Notes under the pieces: generated by a model
What the model was told of the DNA's origin: nothing
Seen by the model: the letters and a program-made list of their open reading frames with translations, nothing else
Database searches by the model: none
In this document: positions 1 through 10,170 of the stretch, piece after piece
Layout of the letters: each line of letters opens with the position of its first letter
How positions within the stretch are numbered: position 1 is the stretch's first letter
Source: Sinorhizobium meliloti
GTDB lineage: Bacteria; Pseudomonadota; Alphaproteobacteria; Rhizobiales; Rhizobiaceae
Direction of reading: 5' to 3'
Assembly (NCBI RefSeq): GCF_035610345.1
Contig: NZ_CP141212.1
Location: 873,976 to 937,975 of the forward strand
DNA: 64,000 nucleotides
Position numbers and translations under genes: made by a program

Positions 1-360
1 CTGACCGTGGCCGACATCGACGGCGACCACATGCGCGGCGCCGCGCTTCAGCAGCACCTCGGTAAAGCCGCCGGTCGAGGCCCCGACGTCGAGACAGGTC
101 TGCTCCGATGGATCGAGGCCGAAGTGATCGAGCGCCGCGACGAGTTTCAGTGCCGCACGCGAAACATAATCCTGCGCCGGATCGTCAATGGTGAGCGTAA
201 CGCTTTGCGCGAAGGTCGAGGCCGGCTTGGTCACGGTGCGGCCGTCGACCTTCACGGTTCCCCGCTGGATCGCGTCGCGTGCGCGTGCGCGGCTGGCCAC
301 CAAGCCCCTGTTCAGGAGCAATTGATCGAGGCGGATCGTCATCTGTGTATCTTGGGACAT
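1..360 (-). CDS. tlyA: TlyA-family rRNA methyltransferase / hemolysin A homologue (N-terminal part, cut by window edge)
   Basis: Reads from a start near 360 toward the window edge, so only about 120 N-terminal residues are present. The first 60 residues are an S4-type RNA-binding domain (MTIRLDQLLLNRGLVASRAR). They are followed by a SAM-binding motif LDVGASTGGFTEVLL and then VDVGHGQ at the edge. The family 2'-O-methylates rRNA cytidines; the haemolysin name is historical. Two in-frame ATGs are possible, at 360 and 342. Neither has a clear Shine-Dalgarno, and most homologues begin at the internal MTIRL (342). It lies directly downstream of dxs, the usual alphaproteobacterial order, and is probably cotranscribed. 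Confidence 0.88.
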   Translation of the reverse strand, partial: MSQDTQMTIRLDQLLLNRGLVASRARARDAIQRGTVKVDGRTVTKPASTFAQSVTLTIDDPAQDYVSRAALKLVAALDHFGLDPSEQTCLDVGASTGGFTEVLLKRGAAHVVAVDVGHGQ

Positions 361-416
361 GGGCCGTCATCGCGCGTCCCGCCGCGCAATGCAAGCGAAC
401 TCTTGGACGGCTCGGC

Positions 417-2354
417 TCAGCCGGCGGCGCCGAGGCCGACGCCGTGCTTCTGGCCGAGCGCCTTGAAGACGGTGGACACGATGCCGGCGCGGTCGAGGCC
501 GGCACGGGCGTACATCGCTTCCGGTTTTGCCTGCTCCATCCATATGTCGGGCATGACCATGGGGCGTACCTTGAGGTCGCCGTCGAGGAGGCCTTCTTCC
601 GCGAGGAACTGCAGCACGTGGCTTGCGAAGCCACCGACCGCCCCTTCCTCGATGGTGATCAGAACCTCGTGATGGCGGGCAAGCTGACGGATCAGATCAT
701 GATCGAGCGGCTTGGCGAAGCGGGCGTCGGCGACGGTCGTCGAGAGGCCGGCTGCATCCAGGTCTTCCGCCGCCAGCAGACAGTCGGCGAGACGTGTGCC
801 GAAGGAAAGCAGCGCCACCTTGCTTCCCTGCTTGACGATCCGGCCCTTGCCGATCGCAAGAATCTCGCCGCGCTCCGGCAACTCGACGCCGACCCCTTCG
901 CCGCGCGGATAGCGGAACGAAATCGGACCCTCGTCGTAGGCCGCGGCGGTGCGCACCATATGCTTCAGCTCCGCCTCGTCGGCCGCCGCCATGACGACGA
1001 AGCCCGGCAGTGTCGCCAGATAGGTCGTGTCGAAGGAGCCGGCATGGGTCGGCCCGTCGGCGCCGACGAAGCCGGCGCGGTCGATCGGAAAGCGGACCGG
1101 CAGACCCTGGATGGCCACGTCGTGGACAACCTGATCATAGGCGCGTTGCAGGAAGGTGGAATAAAGCGTTGCAAAGGGTTTGTATCCCTCCGCCGCAAGG
1201 CCGGCGGCGAAGGTCACGGCATGCTGCTCGGCTATGCCGACATCGAAGCAGCGCGAGGGATGCACCGAGGCGAACTTGTCGAGGCCCGTCCCGGACGGCA
1301 TGGCGGCAGTGATCGCAACGATCTTGTCGTCGAGGGTCGCCTCCTGCGTGAGCGCGTCCGCGAAGACGGAGGTATAGGCGGGGGCGTTGGGCTTCGCTTT
1401 CGCCTGAGCCCCGGTAATCACGTCGAATTTGTTGACGCCGTGATACTTGTCGGCCGCGGCTTCGGCTGGCGGATAGCCCTTGCCCTTCTGCGTGACGACA
1501 TGGATCAGGACCGGGCCTTTCGCATTGTCGCGAACGTTGCGCAGGACCGGAAGCAGGTGGTCGAAGGAGTGTCCGTCGATCGGGCCGATATGGTAGAAAC
1601 CCATCTCCTCGAAGAGCGTGCCGCCGGTGACGTAGCCCCGGGCATGCTCCACCGCGCGGGTGATCGCCCGGTCGACGGTCTTGCCGAGATAGGCAGTGAG
1701 TTTCTTGCCGACCTCGCGAATGCCCATATAGGTCCGCCCGGAGGCGAGCCGCGCCAGATAGGCGCTCATCGCGCCCGTCGGTGGTGCGATCGACATGTCG
1801 TTGTCGTTGAGAATGACGATGAGGCGCGCATCGAGCGCGCCGGCATTATTAAGCGCTTCGAAGGCCATCCCGGCCGACATCGCGCCGTCGCCGATCACCG
1901 CGATCACATTGCGGCTCTTGCCGTCGAGTTCGGCGGCGACAGCCATGCCGAGACCGGCCGAGATCGAGGTGGAGGAGTGCGCTGCGCCGAAGGGGTCGTA
2001 TTCGCTTTCCGCCCGCCGGGTGAAGCCCGAGAGCCCGTCTTCCTGGCGCAAGGTGCGGATGCGATCGCGCCGGCCGGTCAGGATCTTGTGCGGATAGCAC
2101 TGGTGTCCGACATCGAAGATCAAGCGGTCATGCGGCGTGTCGAAGATCTTGTGGATGGCGATCGTCAGTTCGACGACGCCGAGGCCCGCGCCCAGATGCC
2201 CCCCGGTGCGCGACACGGCATCGACCATCTCGGCACGCAATTCGGCCGCCAGCTGCGGCAGATCCCTGTCGTCGATCTTCTTCAGATCGTCGGGATATTC
2301 GACCTTATCGAGCAGGGGAGTTGCCGGCATCGGATTGGTTGGCAGTTGTGTCAC
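417..2354 (-). CDS. dxs: 1-deoxy-D-xylulose-5-phosphate synthase
   Basis: Condenses pyruvate and glyceraldehyde 3-phosphate to DXP with thiamine diphosphate, the first step of the MEP isoprenoid pathway and also a source for thiamine and pyridoxal. The protein is 645 residues if the GTG at 2354 ([10 protein letters not shown]) is used, the usual family length; an upstream ATG at 2393 would add 13 residues unlike the family. Visible signatures are GGHLGAGLG (residues 51-59), the ThDP motif GDGAMSAGM (155-163) followed by NN, and the transketolase-type DVGIAEQH. ispH of the same pathway lies at 31280. It sits between the pirin gene and tlyA, all on the minus strand. Confidence 0.96.
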   Translation of the reverse strand: MTQLPTNPMPATPLLDKVEYPDDLKKIDDRDLPQLAAELRAEMVDAVSRTGGHLGAGLGVVELTIAIHKIFDTPHDRLIFDVGHQCYPHKILTGRRDRIRTLRQEDGLSGFTRRAESEYDPFGAAHSSTSISAGLGMAVAAELDGKSRNVIAVIGDGAMSAGMAFEALNNAGALDARLIVILNDNDMSIAPPTGAMSAYLARLASGRTYMGIREVGKKLTAYLGKTVDRAITRAVEHARGYVTGGTLFEEMGFYHIGPIDGHSFDHLLPVLRNVRDNAKGPVLIHVVTQKGKGYPPAEAAADKYHGVNKFDVITGAQAKAKPNAPAYTSVFADALTQEATLDDKIVAITAAMPSGTGLDKFASVHPSRCFDVGIAEQHAVTFAAGLAAEGYKPFATLYSTFLQRAYDQVVHDVAIQGLPVRFPIDRAGFVGADGPTHAGSFDTTYLATLPGFVVMAAADEAELKHMVRTAAAYDEGPISFRYPRGEGVGVELPERGEILAIGKGRIVKQGSKVALLSFGTRLADCLLAAEDLDAAGLSTTVADARFAKPLDHDLIRQLARHHEVLITIEEGAVGGFASHVLQFLAEEGLLDGDLKVRPMVMPDIWMEQAKPEAMYARAGLDRAGIVSTVFKALGQKHGVGLGAAG

Positions 2355-2550
2355 GCTGCATGCCTCATGCGCGCCGGAGCTAGGCGCGCGCATTTGTTGT
2401 TGGGTCGTCGGAACGGCTCTTTCTTAGAGGTAATCGCCGTTGAATGCAAAATTAGGCTTTCCTGCGGCTTCAACCAAGAGCGGGATGAGGAAAACCTGCG
2501 CGGTTTTCCGCCGCATCGCGAACCAATGCCTGAAAACGAGCTTAACGGGG

Positions 2551-3474
2551 TCAGCTTGCGGGCAAGGGTATGAACTCTTCCTCGTCTCCCGGCACGATAT
2601 CGAAGCGTCCCGTGCGCCATTCTTCCTTTGCCTTGTCGATCCGCTCCTTGGAGGAGGAAACGAAGTTCCACCAGATATGGCGCGGCGAGCCGAGCGCTGC
2701 CCCGCCGAAGAGCATCACATGACAGCCTGCAGGCCCTGCGGTGATGGTGATTTCGTCGCCGGGACGAAAGACGAGGAGTTGATTGTCGTCGAAATGGTCG
2801 CCGGCGATGATCGCTTCGCCGGCAAGGATGTAGAGCGCGCGCTCTTCCCAGTTGGCCGCGAAAGGCGCGCTCTTGCCGGGTTCGATCATGAGGTCGACAT
2901 AGATCGTATCGGTAAAGGTGGAGACGGGCGAAGCCGCCCCTTCGAACTGACCGATGACGACGCGCGCGCGAACCCCGCCGTCGGCAAGATGCGGCAGCAT
3001 GCGCTCCTCGGTATGCGCGAAGACCGGATCGATCTCCTCCATGGCGTCGGGCAGCGCCAGCCAGGTCTGCAGTCCTGAAAGAGAGCGTTCGTGCCCGCGC
3101 TGGTTTTCCGGCGAGCGCTCCGAATGCACGATGCCGCGCCCGGCGGTCATAAGGTTCACGTCGCCCGGGCGAATGACCATTTCGGTGCCGAGGCTGTCGC
3201 GGTGCTTGATCTCGCCGTCGAACAGGTAGGTGACGGTCGAAAGGCCGATATGCGGATGCGGGCGGACGTCGATCGCCTGGCCGGCACGCAGCAGCGCCGG
3301 GCCCATCCGGTCGAAGAAGATGAAAGGACCCACGAGCCGGCGCTTTGCCGTCGGCAGCGCCCGCCTGACCTGCAGGCCGCCGATATCGCTGGTACGCGGG
3401 ATGATCAGATGCTCGATTGCGTCGCAGGCGGGCTTGTCGCCGGCGAGCGGATCGGGACCGGGAAAGAAGGACAT
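2551..3474 (-). CDS. Pirin family protein
   Basis: A cupin-fold protein of 307 residues with the pirin metal set: RPHPHIG gives H73 and H75, and GIVHSER gives H117 and E119. Pirins bind one Fe or other metal; some act as quercetin dioxygenases or interact with regulators, and the role here is not known. N-terminal pirin domain about 20-140; the pirin C-terminal domain follows. The ATG at 3474 (MSFFPG) is preferred over the ATG at 3498 because a GGAG lies 9-12 bases upstream. It separates xseB from dxs, which are adjacent in many relatives, so it looks inserted into that operon. Confidence 0.9.
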   Translation of the reverse strand: MSFFPGPDPLAGDKPACDAIEHLIIPRTSDIGGLQVRRALPTAKRRLVGPFIFFDRMGPALLRAGQAIDVRPHPHIGLSTVTYLFDGEIKHRDSLGTEMVIRPGDVNLMTAGRGIVHSERSPENQRGHERSLSGLQTWLALPDAMEEIDPVFAHTEERMLPHLADGGVRARVVIGQFEGAASPVSTFTDTIYVDLMIEPGKSAPFAANWEERALYILAGEAIIAGDHFDDNQLLVFRPGDEITITAGPAGCHVMLFGGAALGSPRHIWWNFVSSSKERIDKAKEEWRTGRFDIVPGDEEEFIPLPAS

Positions 3475-3596
3475 GGCAGGCGCTCCGGTTGATGGCATTC
3501 ACTGAAGATTACCGTCAGTGCTTCCGGTTCGGTAGCGGCAATCGGGAGACGGAGTGTTTCTGTTTCGAGTCCCGCAAGCGGGTTTGCACCGATGCG

Positions 3597-3653
3597 TGCC
3601 GCTTGTCCCTTCGCCCCGCCTGCGGGGAGGGCCGGCAGGCCGGATGAGGGGCG
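3597..3653. repeat. RIME-like intergenic palindromic repeat, copy 1
   Basis: Lies between the pirin gene and xseB. It begins with TGCCGCTTGTCCCTTC, a 16-nt module found identically at 36272-36287 and 43831-43846. This is followed by the palindrome CCCCGCCTGCGGGG and a GGCCGGCAGGCCGGATGAGG arm. Elements of this kind are dispersed between genes in rhizobia; assignment to the named RIME family is from memory of its general structure. Confidence 0.6.
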
Positions 3654-3673
3654 AATCTCGCCTGGAATGAAGA

Positions 3674-3925
3674 CTACTCCGCGTCGAGCGGCTCGACTCC
3701 CTGCGGCCGGCCGGCGCGGTCGAGGCGGATCTTTTCGATACGGTCCTCTGCCGCCTTCAACAGGGCCTCGCAGTGCTTCTTCAGGGCCTCGCCGCGCTCG
3801 TAGATCTCGATCGATTTGTCGAGTGCGACGTCGCCGCGTTCAAGCGCCGAAACGATACGTTCCAATTCCTCGACGGCCTGCTCGAAGGAGAGGGCGGAAA
3901 CGTCCGGTTGCGCATTGTTGTTCAT
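3674..3925 (-). CDS. xseB: Exodeoxyribonuclease VII small subunit
   Basis: An 83-residue protein with the XseB pattern [20 protein letters not shown], then [19 protein letters not shown], a helical hairpin. It is the small subunit of exonuclease VII, which degrades single-stranded DNA to oligonucleotides; several XseB copies bind one XseA, which is not in this window. Its ATG at 3925 is only 3 nt after the stop of the deacetylase gene, so the two are almost certainly cotranscribed. The length is normal for the family. Confidence 0.94.
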   Translation of the reverse strand: MNNNAQPDVSALSFEQAVEELERIVSALERGDVALDKSIEIYERGEALKKHCEALLKAAEDRIEKIRLDRAGRPQGVEPLDAE

Positions 3926-3928
3926 GAA

Positions 3929-4858
<930 letters not shown>

Positions 4859-4920
4859 CCGGCGAAACTAGTGCGCATGCCTGTCAAAATCCATGGCGCG
4901 CGACGCGAAACTGCCGATTT

Positions 4921-5889
4921 TCAACAGCGCGGATCGAGCAGGATCTTGCCGTCGCGATCCGGGTCGGCCTGATGCGCAAGGGCGTCGGCGAGCCTGCTCA
5001 AGGGGTAGGTGGCGGCAACAGGGCTGGCAAAGAGGCCGCTCTGCAGCCCGGCGAAGCTGCGCAGGAAAGCGGCTTCGAGTGCCTCCCGGCCGGCGGAATG
5101 CACCCAGGTTCTCAGCCAAAGAAAGGCGAAACGTATGTCGGGCCGGCCGCTGATCGCCGTCTGAGGCACGGGTGCGCCGCTGAGCGCTCCATACTGGATG
5201 AAGGTCCCGCCGGGGCGGATGGACCGCCCGATCAGTTCGCCCGCCAGCGCGCCGCCGACGGCATCCAGCACCGCATCGAATTGGCTGTCCATGAGGAGAT
5301 CGCCGCTGTCGGCCACCAGGATCCGGTGTGCCTCGCCGAGACGGCCGCGTCTCCTCTCGCTGCGAAGCATGGCCGTCGGCACCGCGCCTTCGAGCGCAAG
5401 CAGCTTCATCAGCATGCCGCCGATGGCAGAGCCCGCAGCGGTCACGCCGACATCCATGCCCTCGAGCGATCCGAAATGCTCCAGCAGCGCTTCGACAAGC
5501 CTCAACGCCGTTAGCGGATTGACATAGCTCATCGCCGCCTGCGCGTCTTCGATCCCGTCCGGCACGCGAAAGCACCATTCGGCGGGGCGGAGGAGGAATT
5601 GCTGCCAAAGCCCGCACGCGCCGATCGGGACGACCCGATCTCCGGCCTTGATGACTTGCACGTCCGGCCCGACGCGCCTGACGATGCCGACGCCCTCGAA
5701 GCCGGGGACGAAAGGCAGGACGGTGCGCGCGCTGTAGGCGCCCGTAACGGGGATCAGGTCCGAAGGATTGATTGCCGCGAGCGATATTTCGATCTCGACT
5801 TCGCCCGCGCCTGCGGCAGGGCGGGGTGCGTCCACGACCTCGATGACTTGTCCGGGGTCGCCAAACTGTCTAACGAGTGTGGAGCGCAT
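4921..5889 (-). CDS. Zinc-independent MDR oxidoreductase, enoyl reductase (MECR/ETR)-like
   Basis: Medium-chain dehydrogenase/reductase of 322 residues. The N-terminal GroES-like domain contains NPSDLIPVTGAY, matching the substrate-binding and catalytic Tyr region of 2-enoyl thioester reductases, and PGFEGVGIV. The GHE zinc motif and structural-zinc cysteines of true alcohol dehydrogenases are absent. The Rossmann part shows VTAAGSAIGGMLMKL. It most likely uses NADPH on enoyl thioesters or quinones. The ATG at 5889 has a GAGG upstream. It is divergent from the thioesterase at 5903, with 13 nt between start codons, so the promoters must overlap the opposite gene. Confidence 0.8.
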   Translation of the reverse strand: MRSTLVRQFGDPGQVIEVVDAPRPAAGAGEVEIEISLAAINPSDLIPVTGAYSARTVLPFVPGFEGVGIVRRVGPDVQVIKAGDRVVPIGACGLWQQFLLRPAEWCFRVPDGIEDAQAAMSYVNPLTALRLVEALLEHFGSLEGMDVGVTAAGSAIGGMLMKLLALEGAVPTAMLRSERRRGRLGEAHRILVADSGDLLMDSQFDAVLDAVGGALAGELIGRSIRPGGTFIQYGALSGAPVPQTAISGRPDIRFAFLWLRTWVHSAGREALEAAFLRSFAGLQSGLFASPVAATYPLSRLADALAHQADPDRDGKILLDPRC

Positions 5890-5902
5890 CGGGGAGCCTC
5901 GC

Positions 5903-6304
5903 ATGGACGGCACAGAGCGGGAAAATGTCACGGAAGTCCGCATTCCGTTCCGCGATATAGACATGCACGGCCATATGCACAATGCGGCCTATTATGCGCA
6001 TGCGGAGGCCGCACTTGCCAATCTCTGGCGGCACCGGCCGGCAATTGCGGAAGAACCGGCCTATCTCGTCCGCCGCTCCGCCTGCATCTTCCATCGCGGT
6101 CTGCGCTTCGACGATCCCGCGCGCTTTACGGTGACCGTCGCGAAGATCGGCGGCAGCTCCATAGGTTTTGCCGTGCGCGTCGAGACCGGCGACAAACTTG
6201 CCGCCGAGGTCGAGATCGTCTGGGTGGCCGTCGACCGTGCCCGCCATCAACCGGTACAGCTGCCCGCCCCAACCCGGGAATGGCTCGCCGGCTATGCCGC
6301 CTGA
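5903..6304 (+). CDS. Hotdog-fold acyl-CoA thioesterase (YbgC/4HBT-like)
   Basis: A 133-residue single hotdog domain. The FRDIDMHGHMHNAAYYAHAE stretch matches the 4-hydroxybenzoyl-CoA thioesterase pattern, with an aspartate near the N terminus and the HxHN-type turn. The ATG at 5903 follows GGGGAG with a 6-nt gap. The substrate is unknown, but the neighbours (an enoyl-reductase-like gene, a thiolase, an acyl-CoA ligase) suggest acyl-CoA turnover. Its 3' end overlaps the convergent thiolase 3' end by 13 bp (6292-6304). Confidence 0.82.
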   Translation: MDGTERENVTEVRIPFRDIDMHGHMHNAAYYAHAEAALANLWRHRPAIAEEPAYLVRRSACIFHRGLRFDDPARFTVTVAKIGGSSIGFAVRVETGDKLAAEVEIVWVAVDRARHQPVQLPAPTREWLAGYAA

Positions 6305-7491
6305 TCCGGTCCGTAGCTGCTGAAGTGGGCGGCGATCCCCATGCCGCCGCCGATACCCATCATGGCCAGCCCTTCCGCCGGGGAGGAGGCCGCGAACATC
6401 TGCGAGAACAGCCGGACGACGAGAATGGCGCCGGAAGCACCATAAGGGTGGCCGAGCGCGATCGCGCCGCCGTCGCTGTTGACGCGTTCGGGTGCGATAT
6501 CGAGCTGGTCGAGGCTCCCGAGAACCTGCGAGGCGAAGGCCTCGTTGAATTCGATGAAATCGACGCGGGCCACATCGAGCGCGGGATTGCGCGCGCGAAG
6601 CTTCGCCATGGCGGGGACGGGGCCAAGGCCGAGCAGCTTCGGTTCGACGCCGGCCGTCGCCGCATCGGTGAGGACGAGACCGAAGGCGACACCGCGCCTG
6701 CGCGCCTCCGCGAGGTTCGTCATCAGTACCATCGCCGCGCCGTCATTGACCGGGCAGGCATTGCCGGCGGTGACGGTGCCGCCAGCAACGAAAACCGGCC
6801 TCAGTCGCGAGAGCGTCTCGCCAGATGCGTTTGCACGAGGGCACTCATCCCTTGCGACAGGCCCTGATGATGTCGGCACGGGCACGATCTCGCGCGAGAA
6901 CCGGCCTGCCGCTTCGGCCGCGACGGCGCGTCGGTGGCTTTCGAGCGCAAACCGGTCCTGCCGCTCACGCGAGATGCCGCAGGCCGTGGCGACGTACTCC
7001 GCTGCAACGCCCATATCCGGATCGCCGATCGAATCGGGCGCCATCCGCGCGCGCTGGACCGGCTGTGGCTCTTCGCCGCGCGTGAGCGGGGGCCGAAGGC
7101 GGATATGCGCGCGACTGGCGCTCTCGGTGCCTCCGGCAAGATAGAAACGACCCGCGCCGGCCTGGATCTGCCGAGCCGCAAGGACGATCGCCTCGAGCCC
7201 GGAGCCGCATTGACGGTCGACGGTGACGCCCGGAATTGCGACGGGCAATCCTGCCTCCAGCGCGGCGAGACGTGCGAGATTGCCGGCACTGTTGGCGGCA
7301 TTGCCGACGATCACGTCGTCGATCTCTGCCCGGTCGATGCCAGTATCCGCAATGATCCTTTCGATCAGCAAGGCGGCAAGGCTTGCAGGCTCGATCGCGG
7401 CAAGGCTGCCGTTGACGCGGCCGACCGGCGTTCGCAGTGCGGCGATGACGACCGGGGTGCGATCGGGGTCAGAGGAGGCGTTCAAGGGCAC
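6292..7491 (-). CDS. Thiolase-family protein (acetyl-CoA acetyltransferase-like) lacking the C-terminal catalytic Cys
   Basis: 399 residues, full thiolase length. The acyl-accepting Cys95 is present (VDRQCGSGLEA), as are NEAFA (316-320) and GGAIALGHPYGASGA with His348. The conserved CxGGGxG near the C terminus reads MMGIGGGMG, so Gly379 replaces the Cys that acts as acid/base in the Claisen step. The protein could still form an acyl-enzyme or have a shifted activity. Its start at 7491 overlaps the acyl-CoA ligase end by 23 bp, so it is translationally linked to the ligase and the bioMNY genes upstream. Confidence 0.87.
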   Translation of the reverse strand: MPLNASSDPDRTPVVIAALRTPVGRVNGSLAAIEPASLAALLIERIIADTGIDRAEIDDVIVGNAANSAGNLARLAALEAGLPVAIPGVTVDRQCGSGLEAIVLAARQIQAGAGRFYLAGGTESASRAHIRLRPPLTRGEEPQPVQRARMAPDSIGDPDMGVAAEYVATACGISRERQDRFALESHRRAVAAEAAGRFSREIVPVPTSSGPVARDECPRANASGETLSRLRPVFVAGGTVTAGNACPVNDGAAMVLMTNLAEARRRGVAFGLVLTDAATAGVEPKLLGLGPVPAMAKLRARNPALDVARVDFIEFNEAFASQVLGSLDQLDIAPERVNSDGGAIALGHPYGASGAILVVRLFSQMFAASSPAEGLAMMGIGGGMGIAAHFSSYGPDQAA

Positions 7492-8965
7492 TGTTCTCCT
7501 CCGCGATCCATTGCCGAAGCTCTCCCGCCGCGACCTTGCCGGAGGCGGTCATCGGCATCTTCCGGCAGAGCCACATTCTGCGCGGGCGCTTGTAGCGCGG
7601 CAGGGCGGCGGCAAGATGACGTTCGAGTGCCGCATGGTCGAATCCGGCGCCGGGCTCGATCACCGCCGCAAGCTCGCTGCCGAGATCCGGATGATCGAGA
7701 CCGAAGACAAGGGCCGTGTTCACGCCGCCGGCTCCCTGGATCACGATCTCCACCTCCGATGGATAGATGTTGTTCCCGCCCGAGACCACCATCCCGCCCG
7801 CCCGGCCGATGAGGTGCAGCGTGCCGCCCTCGTCAAGGAAACCGAGGTCGCCGACCGTCGCGAGCTTTCCTTGCCGGCGGAATCCCGCTCCGTCGCCGCC
7901 CGCGATGTAACCGTCGGATATGAGCTCGCTTTCGACGAAGATCGTGCCCGTTTCCCCTGCGGGAAGGCGCTCGCCTTTCTCGTCCCGGATCTCCAGGCGA
8001 ACGCCGGGAAAGGCCTTTCCGACTGCGGTCGGCGTGTGCCTGTCCGTCGGCCGGGAAACGCTGATGAAGCCGAGTTCCGAGGCGCCGTAATATTCCGTGA
8101 CCTGAGCCTCCGGAAAAGCCCGTGTCGCCGCTTCCCGATCCGCCGGCGTGAGCTTGGCTCCGGCGACGGTAATCCGTCTGACCGATGTCAACGGCGAACC
8201 GGCCGCGCGCTCGCAGAGCCGCCGCAGCATCGTCGGCACCAGCACCAGCCGTTTCGCCCCGGTGGCCGCGATCGTGGCCAAAGCCTGATCCGCCTCGAAG
8301 TGCCGAGCGCCCACGAATTCGGCTCCGGCCGTCAGGGTCTCCGCGAGCGCGTAAAGCGTCAGGCCGTGCGCCAACGGTCCCGGAGCGTAAGTCGTTGTCT
8401 CCGGCCCGAGCCCGAAAAAGCTCTGCCCGGTCTCAAGGCTCACCCGCCAGGACCGGCGGTCGCGGATGATCGCCTTCGGATCGCCGGTCGTCCCCGACGT
8501 GAAGACCACGAGAAAGGGATCACCGCCGCAGCCGGCGGGGATTGCGGGCGGAGCATCGGAGGCGCCTTGCAGCAGACGGCTTTGTCCTGCCGACGGCACG
8601 TCGATGCGCAAGAGATCGCGTTCGGCGCGGATGACGATCTCCGGCCGCAGGCGCTCTTTCATCCGTTGGCGCGCGATCTCGGGCAGATGCGGGTCGATCA
8701 GGGCGGCGCAATGGCCGGCCGCGGTCGCGGCAAGGAAAGCGGCGGGAAAAAGCGGGTGATTTCCCGTTTCGAGCGCGACCAGCCGCACGCGCCCGGAAAG
8801 TATGCTTTCTTCTGTCGCCTGCGCACCCGAGCGGTGAATGGCCGAGAGGATGCGTCCGGCCTCCGCGGCAAGGTCGCCAAAGGTGAAAACCCGGCCTTCC
8901 ATGCGGAAGGCCGGGGAAGACGGGCGTTCGCTCGCATGGATCGCGACTGCCTCGGAGAGCGGCAC
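7469..8965 (-). CDS. AMP-forming acyl-CoA ligase (class I adenylate-forming enzyme)
   Basis: 498 residues. The P-loop-like A3 motif FTSGTTGDPKA (155-165), the A5 motif YYGASE (about 286), TVGDLGF in place of A7, and the C-terminal A10 lysine in TASGKV (about 482) are all present, so the enzyme should be active. It adenylates a carboxylic acid and transfers the acyl group to CoA. The gene begins 4 nt after the bioY stop and ends inside the thiolase start. A role in activating a fatty or dicarboxylic acid linked to biotin metabolism is inferred from that position; the acid is not readable. Confidence 0.88.
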   Translation of the reverse strand: MPLSEAVAIHASERPSSPAFRMEGRVFTFGDLAAEAGRILSAIHRSGAQATEESILSGRVRLVALETGNHPLFPAAFLAATAAGHCAALIDPHLPEIARQRMKERLRPEIVIRAERDLLRIDVPSAGQSRLLQGASDAPPAIPAGCGGDPFLVVFTSGTTGDPKAIIRDRRSWRVSLETGQSFFGLGPETTTYAPGPLAHGLTLYALAETLTAGAEFVGARHFEADQALATIAATGAKRLVLVPTMLRRLCERAAGSPLTSVRRITVAGAKLTPADREAATRAFPEAQVTEYYGASELGFISVSRPTDRHTPTAVGKAFPGVRLEIRDEKGERLPAGETGTIFVESELISDGYIAGGDGAGFRRQGKLATVGDLGFLDEGGTLHLIGRAGGMVVSGGNNIYPSEVEIVIQGAGGVNTALVFGLDHPDLGSELAAVIEPGAGFDHAALERHLAAALPRYKRPRRMWLCRKMPMTASGKVAAGELRQWIAEENSALERLL

Positions 8966-8969
8966 TGCG

Positions 8970-9533
8970 TCAGACGCGCGCCGGCAGCAGCGGATAGCCG
9001 GCGTAGACGGCCCGGGCGGCGAGCGTCGCGATCGCGGCCTTCAACAGGTCGCCCGGAATGAAGACGAGCGAACCGGTTGCGGCGGCCATCAGAGGCGTGC
9101 CGGTAACGGCAGAGAGCCACGGAACCCCGATCGCATAGAGCACGACGATGCCGCCAAGGACCGAGGCGAGGAAGAAGCCGACAAATTGGCGCGCTTCCGA
9201 ATTCGTGGACTGGACGAAGCGCTCGGCGATCAGGCCGGTAACGAAGGCGGCAACTGCCCAGCCGAAGATGAACCCGCCCGAGGGGCCGGCCAGGACGGCG
9301 AGTCCGCCGCGGCCGCCGGAAAGTACCGGCAGTCCGATCGTGACGAGCAGGATGAGCAGGAGGAAGGCGAGGGCGCCGCGCTTCGCGCCGATGATGCAGC
9401 CGGCGAGCATCACGCCCATCGACTGCGCCGTGATCGGAACGGGAATGAAGCCGAGCGTGATCGGCGGTACGAGGCCGAGCACAACGATGATGGCAGTGAA
9501 AAGCGCAACGAGGACGAGGTCTCTGGTGTTCAT
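8970..9533 (-). CDS. bioY: BioY, substrate-capture (S) component of biotin ECF transporter
   Basis: 187 residues, six hydrophobic segments. Typical BioY stretches are TAQSMGVMLAGCIIGAKRGA in the first half and the loop LAGPSGGFIFGW, where GPxGG is the biotin-transporter hallmark. It binds biotin in the membrane and works with BioM (ATPase) and BioN (coupling protein), both directly upstream. The gap from the bioN stop to this ATG is 31 nt. Downstream, the acyl-CoA ligase begins 4 nt after its stop. Confidence 0.95.
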   Translation of the reverse strand: MNTRDLVLVALFTAIIVVLGLVPPITLGFIPVPITAQSMGVMLAGCIIGAKRGALAFLLLILLVTIGLPVLSGGRGGLAVLAGPSGGFIFGWAVAAFVTGLIAERFVQSTNSEARQFVGFFLASVLGGIVVLYAIGVPWLSAVTGTPLMAAATGSLVFIPGDLLKAAIATLAARAVYAGYPLLPARV

Positions 9534-9564
9534 ATAGCCCTACCTTTTATTAGAAAATGCGAAT

Positions 9565-10170
9565 TTATTGACGGCGAAAACCCCTCGCGTCAATGGCGGC
9601 CGCGATCGTGTCCGCATCTTTCAGCGTCAGGATGATCAGCGGGCCGATGATGGTCAACGGCCGGACCGGCAGTCCGCGTGCCCGATGCGCTTCGGCGAGT
9701 GCCTGATACCGGGCGAAGATGTCGGGCACGAACCGCAGCACGAGGCCAAGCGCCAGACCGACATCTGCCGCCCTCAAGAGACCGAGGCGCTCCAGCGGCT
9801 TCAGGAGGATCGTTACCTCGTCCATGAAAGCGCCGATCGTCGTGGTCGCCGTGACCGCGGCTGCAAAGAGGACGAGCGCCATCAGCCGCAAGACGAGCGC
9901 CGCGACTTGCGGCACGGGAACGAGGAACAGATTGACCGCGGCAAGGATCAGAATGGTGAAGAAAACGAAACCGACGCGCGACAGCGCTTCGCGCGGTTTC
10001 AGCCCGAGCGAGAGATAAAGCCAACCGCTGAGGAGAAAGGCAGGCAGCAGCAGGAAGGGTGAGTCCGTCGCGAAGAGCGCGATACTCAAGACGGCGAGCG
10101 CGACAAGCTTGGCGCGCACCGGCACGCGGTGAAACCAGCTACCTCCCTCGACATAGAGGCTCGTCAGCAT
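9565..10170 (-). CDS. bioN: BioN, transmembrane coupling (T) component of biotin ECF transporter
   Basis: 201 residues with several membrane segments. The two Ala-Arg-Gly coupling motifs that contact the ATPase in EcfT proteins are visible near the C terminus: HRARGL and IDARGF. It couples ATP hydrolysis by BioM to release of biotin from BioY. Its start overlaps the end of bioM by 7 bp, which indicates translational coupling. BioMNY is established as the biotin uptake system of rhizobia. Confidence 0.94.
   Translation of the reverse strand: MLTSLYVEGGSWFHRVPVRAKLVALAVLSIALFATDSPFLLLPAFLLSGWLYLSLGLKPREALSRVGFVFFTILILAAVNLFLVPVPQVAALVLRLMALVLFAAAVTATTTIGAFMDEVTILLKPLERLGLLRAADVGLALGLVLRFVPDIFARYQALAEAHRARGLPVRPLTIIGPLIILTLKDADTIAAAIDARGFRRQ

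Noticed and set aside
279..2573. Long plus-strand frame of 764 codons opposite dxs and tlyA
   Set aside because: It is the antisense shadow of dxs, with Arg/Gly/Ala-rich low-information sequence and no family resemblance. The same holds for the long frames opposite tldD, ctaD, smc and ppdK.
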